Shown here: one piece after another, positions 61,710 to 64,000 of the stretch | Position numbering within the stretch: the first letter of the stretch is position 1 | Layout of the letters: each line of letters begins with the position of its first letter | Source: WHSW01 sp033856255 | Lineage (GTDB): Bacteria; Actinomycetota; Thermoleophilia; Solirubrobacterales; 70-9 | Direction of reading: 5' to 3' | DNA: 64,000 bases | Assembly: GCA_033856255.1 (NCBI GenBank) | Contig: JAWVFH010000002.1 | Coordinates: 171,157-235,156, forward strand | The notes under the pieces: generated by a model | What the model saw: the letters and a program-made list of their open reading frames with translations, nothing else | What the model was told of the DNA's origin: nothing | Databases searched by the model: none | Program-made: the position numbers and the translations under genes

Positions 61710-62761
61710 CGTTCCTCCATCGCCGCGGCGCCGGCGTAGCCCGGCCCGGGCAGTTGATAGGCCTCGGCGATCAGCTCGTAGGAGCGGATCCGGTCGGCGT
61801 GGTCGTGGACCATGGTCGTGATCATCAGCTCGTCGGCCGCGGTGCGCTCGCGCAGCGCGTCGAGCTTCTCGCGGACCGTATCGGCAGAGCCGATCGCGGC
61901 GGAGCCGGCCAGCGCACTGACGCTCTCCTCCTCGCTGGCGGTGAACTCGTGCTCGGCGGCCTCCTCGGGGGTCGGGAAGCGGGTCGGGCGCCCGGCGCGC
62001 AGCCGCGCCATCGACAGCCGCGCCGGTCCGGAGAGCCAGCGGGCGCGCTCGTCGTCGGCGGCGGCGAGCGCGGCGCAGGCGACCATCGCGTAGGGCTCAG
62101 ACAGGTGCTGAGAGGGCCGGAAGTGCGTGCGGTAGAGCTCCAGCGCGGCGTCGGTGTTGCGGGGCATGAAGTGATGGGCGAAGGAGAACCGCATCCCCAG
62201 CATCCCGGCGAGCTGGGCCGAATAGCCCGAGGAGCCGAGCAGCCAGATCTCCGGCGCGTCGCCGGCGCCGGGGACGGCGGTGATGTGGTTGTAGGGGTGG
62301 CCCTCGGGGAACTCGCCGTTGAAGAAGCCGAACAGCTCGGCGAGCTGGCGCGGGAAGTCCTCGTCGGAGAGCGGGTCGACCGAGCGCCTCAGGGCCGCCG
62401 CCGTAATCCCGTCGGTGCCCGGAGCGCGACCGATCCCGAGGTCGATCCGGCCCGGGAACAGCGCCTCGAGCATCCCGAACTGCTCGGCGACCACCAGCGG
62501 CACGTGGTTGGGCAGCATGACGCCGCCCGAGCCGACCCTGATCGTCTCCGTCTTCGCCGCCAGGGCCGCCGCCAGCACGGCCGGCTCGGAGCTCGCGATC
62601 CCCGGGATGTTGTGGTGCTCGGCGACCCAGTGGCGGCGGTAGCCGAGCCGCTCGACGGTCCGCACGAGGTCGACCGAGTTGGTCAGCGCCTCGGAGTGGC
62701 TCGAGCCCTCGCCGACGATCGCGAGATCGAGGACGGAGAGCCGGGGGGCGGACTCGCTCAC
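61706..62761 (-). CDS. Luciferase-like (LLM) flavin-dependent oxidoreductase
   Basis: The 351-residue TIM-barrel protein has the YhbW/MsnO8-type opening SVLDLAIVGEG, then RHWVAEHHNIPGIASSEPAV, IRVGSGGVMLPNHVPL and VAEQFGMLEALFPGRIDLGIGRAPGTD. It is close to FMN-dependent monooxygenases of unknown substrate. It overlaps both neighbours by 4 nt (GTGA upstream, ATGA downstream), giving a tight three-gene unit. Confidence 0.9.
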   Translation of the reverse strand: MSESAPRLSVLDLAIVGEGSSHSEALTNSVDLVRTVERLGYRRHWVAEHHNIPGIASSEPAVLAAALAAKTETIRVGSGGVMLPNHVPLVVAEQFGMLEALFPGRIDLGIGRAPGTDGITAAALRRSVDPLSDEDFPRQLAELFGFFNGEFPEGHPYNHITAVPGAGDAPEIWLLGSSGYSAQLAGMLGMRFSFAHHFMPRNTDAALELYRTHFRPSQHLSEPYAMVACAALAAADDERARWLSGPARLSMARLRAGRPTRFPTPEEAAEHEFTASEEESVSALAGSAAIGSADTVREKLDALRERTAADELMITTMVHDHADRIRSYELIAEAYQLPGPGYAGAAAMEER

Positions 62762-63048
62762 TGGTCCCGGACGGCCTCGGCGGGCACGTACCAGGTCTCG
62801 ATCACCCGCGGCCGCGTGCCGGCCCCCTGACCGCCGGGCTCGACCCGGGTCTCGACGCCGCCGCCGAGCTCGCCGATCGCCTGCACCGCCAGGTTGCGCG
62901 CATCGGCCTTGCCCTCGGCGCCCAGCTCGCGCAGGGCCGCGACCACCTTCCCCTCGTTCACCTGGCGGACGTCCCGCCGGCTGTCGCCGAAGCTGGAGAG
63001 GTTGGCCGGGTCGGTGACGACCTTGATCGCGTCTTTGACGTCGGGCAC
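62758..63048 (-). CDS. Small hypothetical protein
   Basis: The 96-residue protein starts MPDVKDAIKVVTDPANLSSF. It has one helix (EGKVVAALRELGAEGKADA), then an amphipathic segment and the strand VIETWYVPAEAV. No family recognised. It lies 10 nt after the Ig-repeat gene stop and overlaps the luciferase-like gene by 4 nt. Confidence 0.65.
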   Translation of the reverse strand: MPDVKDAIKVVTDPANLSSFGDSRRDVRQVNEGKVVAALRELGAEGKADARNLAVQAIGELGGGVETRVEPGGQGAGTRPRVIETWYVPAEAVRDQ

Positions 63049-63058
63049 GTTGTCGAGG

Positions 63059-64000
63059 TTAGTGGTGCTTGGGCATGCGCTTGACCTTGAAGACGCGACT
63101 GTCGCCGGCCAGGTCGATGTTGTCGTGCGCGTCGGCGGTGAGGAGCACGAAGCGATGCTCGCCCGTGCCGACCTTGTAGGTCTTGGGAGAGTCGCAGGGC
63201 GTCGCGGCGACGCCGTCCATGCTGCAGAGGAAGACCACGCCCGGCTCCGGGGAGGTGAACTTGAACGTCACCTTGACCTTCCTGTGGGTCGTCTTCACCT
63301 TTTTCTTCGGCCCCTTGGTGATCGTCCCGTGGGGGGCGGTGGCGTCGACGGTGAAGGCGCGCGAGGTGGGGGTGGGATCGGAATTGCCGGCTGCATCGAT
63401 GGTCGTGACCGCGAACGCATGCGAGCCGTCGGCCAGGTGGGCGAGCGTGTGGGGCGAGCTGCAGGCGGAGAATTCCCCGCCGTCGACGCTGCAGGCGAAG
63501 CTCGAGCCGGGCTCGGTGGAGGTGAACTCGAATTTGACCTTGGCCTTCTTCTTGCGAGTTTTCACCTTCTTGCGCGGCGCCTTGGTGATCGTCGTCTCGG
63601 GCGGCCTCACATCGACGGTGAAGCTGCGCGACGCCGGGGTCGGATCGGCATTGGCGGCTGCGTCGGTGGCCCTGACCTCGAACGTGTGTGCGCCGTCCGC
63701 AAGGCTGGCGAGCGTGTGGGGCGAGTCGCAGGCGGTGAACGGCCCGCCGTCGACGCTGCAGGCGAAGCTCGAGCCGCCCTCTGAGGAGCTGAACGTAAAG
63801 GTGGGCGTCCGATTGGTGATCGTCGAGCCCGCAGCCGGGCCGGAGTCGATCGTCGTCTCCGGCGGCGCCCCGCCCTGCTTGTAGAAGACCGTGAACGGGC
63901 TGGTCGCGTTGCCGCTCGGAAAGCGCGTGTTCCAGACCTCGGTCGCGGAGTCGACGAACTCGGGACCGGGGGTGAAGTTGGCGCCGTTCAGAGTCGCGTT
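63059..64000 (-). CDS. Partial exported protein with three Ig-like repeats, start beyond the window
   Basis: The frame is open through the whole 942 nt to the window end, so 313 residues of the C-terminus are visible. Three repeats of about 85 residues share SEPGSSFACSVDGG, a second Cys in CDSPHTL-like turns, LADGxHxFxV and DAAGNxDPTP. Lys-rich segments (KKVKTRKKKAKVKF) precede two of them. This is the Ig-like module common in exported thermoleophilian proteins. A shorter frame starting at 63610 (GTG) is not the true start. Confidence 0.82.
   Translation of the reverse strand, partial: NATLNGANFTPGPEFVDSATEVWNTRFPSGNATSPFTVFYKQGGAPPETTIDSGPAAGSTITNRTPTFTFSSSEGGSSFACSVDGGPFTACDSPHTLASLADGAHTFEVRATDAAANADPTPASRSFTVDVRPPETTITKAPRKKVKTRKKKAKVKFEFTSTEPGSSFACSVDGGEFSACSSPHTLAHLADGSHAFAVTTIDAAGNSDPTPTSRAFTVDATAPHGTITKGPKKKVKTTHRKVKVTFKFTSPEPGVVFLCSMDGVAATPCDSPKTYKVGTGEHRFVLLTADAHDNIDLAGDSRVFKVKRMPKHH

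Overview
The window is high-G+C bacterial DNA. Its gene content fits an actinobacterium, most likely of the Thermoleophilia/Solirubrobacterales type (inference): an IlvG-like thiamine-diphosphate enzyme, deazaflavin (F420)-type and luciferase-like oxidoreductases, many exported proteins with the Ig-like 'SEPGxxFxCxxDG' module, and heavy use of GTG starts. There is no rRNA, no intact tRNA and no CRISPR array. Both ends cut a gene: an exported protein at 1-146 (minus strand) and an Ig-repeat protein at 63059-64000 (minus strand).

Region 1 (1-2072) is ordinary chromosome. Region 2 (about 2085-10752) is an accessory island with visibly less biased codons. Two copies of a 40-nt tRNA-Met 3' fragment (2085-2124 and 6294-6333) bracket the first part. 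That part holds a membrane protein with a PD-(D/E)XK-like nuclease domain, a DUF4236-TPR partner, a decayed tyrosine recombinase and a coiled-coil membrane protein. Directly after the second fragment lies a restriction/repair cluster: GHKL (MutL/MORC-like) ATPase, Vsr-type endonuclease, C5-cytosine methyltransferase and a winged-helix HNH nuclease.

Region 3 (about 11.1-36.1 kb) is chromosomal: cyclic-di-GMP enzymes, exported proteases and cell-wall enzymes, F420/flavin oxidoreductases, a CorA-like protein, MFS exporters (one with a regulator-like tail), a very large metzincin protease and an ABC-2 exporter. Region 4 (36.5-45.4 kb) is the most striking part. Three Tat-signal collagen-like proteins with Thr-rich Gly-X-Y tracts surround two giant multidomain glycosyltransferases. 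One carries GT2, GT2 and GT25 modules (GT25 is the collagen-galactosyltransferase family) and the other a GT10 module. I propose a dedicated system for making and sugar-coating a bacterial collagen.

Region 5 (45.8-64 kb) has another PAS-GGDEF-EAL protein, a lipid flippase-like protein, SprT-like, GST-like and PepF proteins, and a YWTD-propeller protein. It also holds a paralogue of the 35.2-kb lipoprotein coupled to an M14 carboxypeptidase, a canonical CorA, a second MFS transporter with a helix-turn-helix-like tail, and a tightly overlapping operon around a luciferase-like oxidoreductase.
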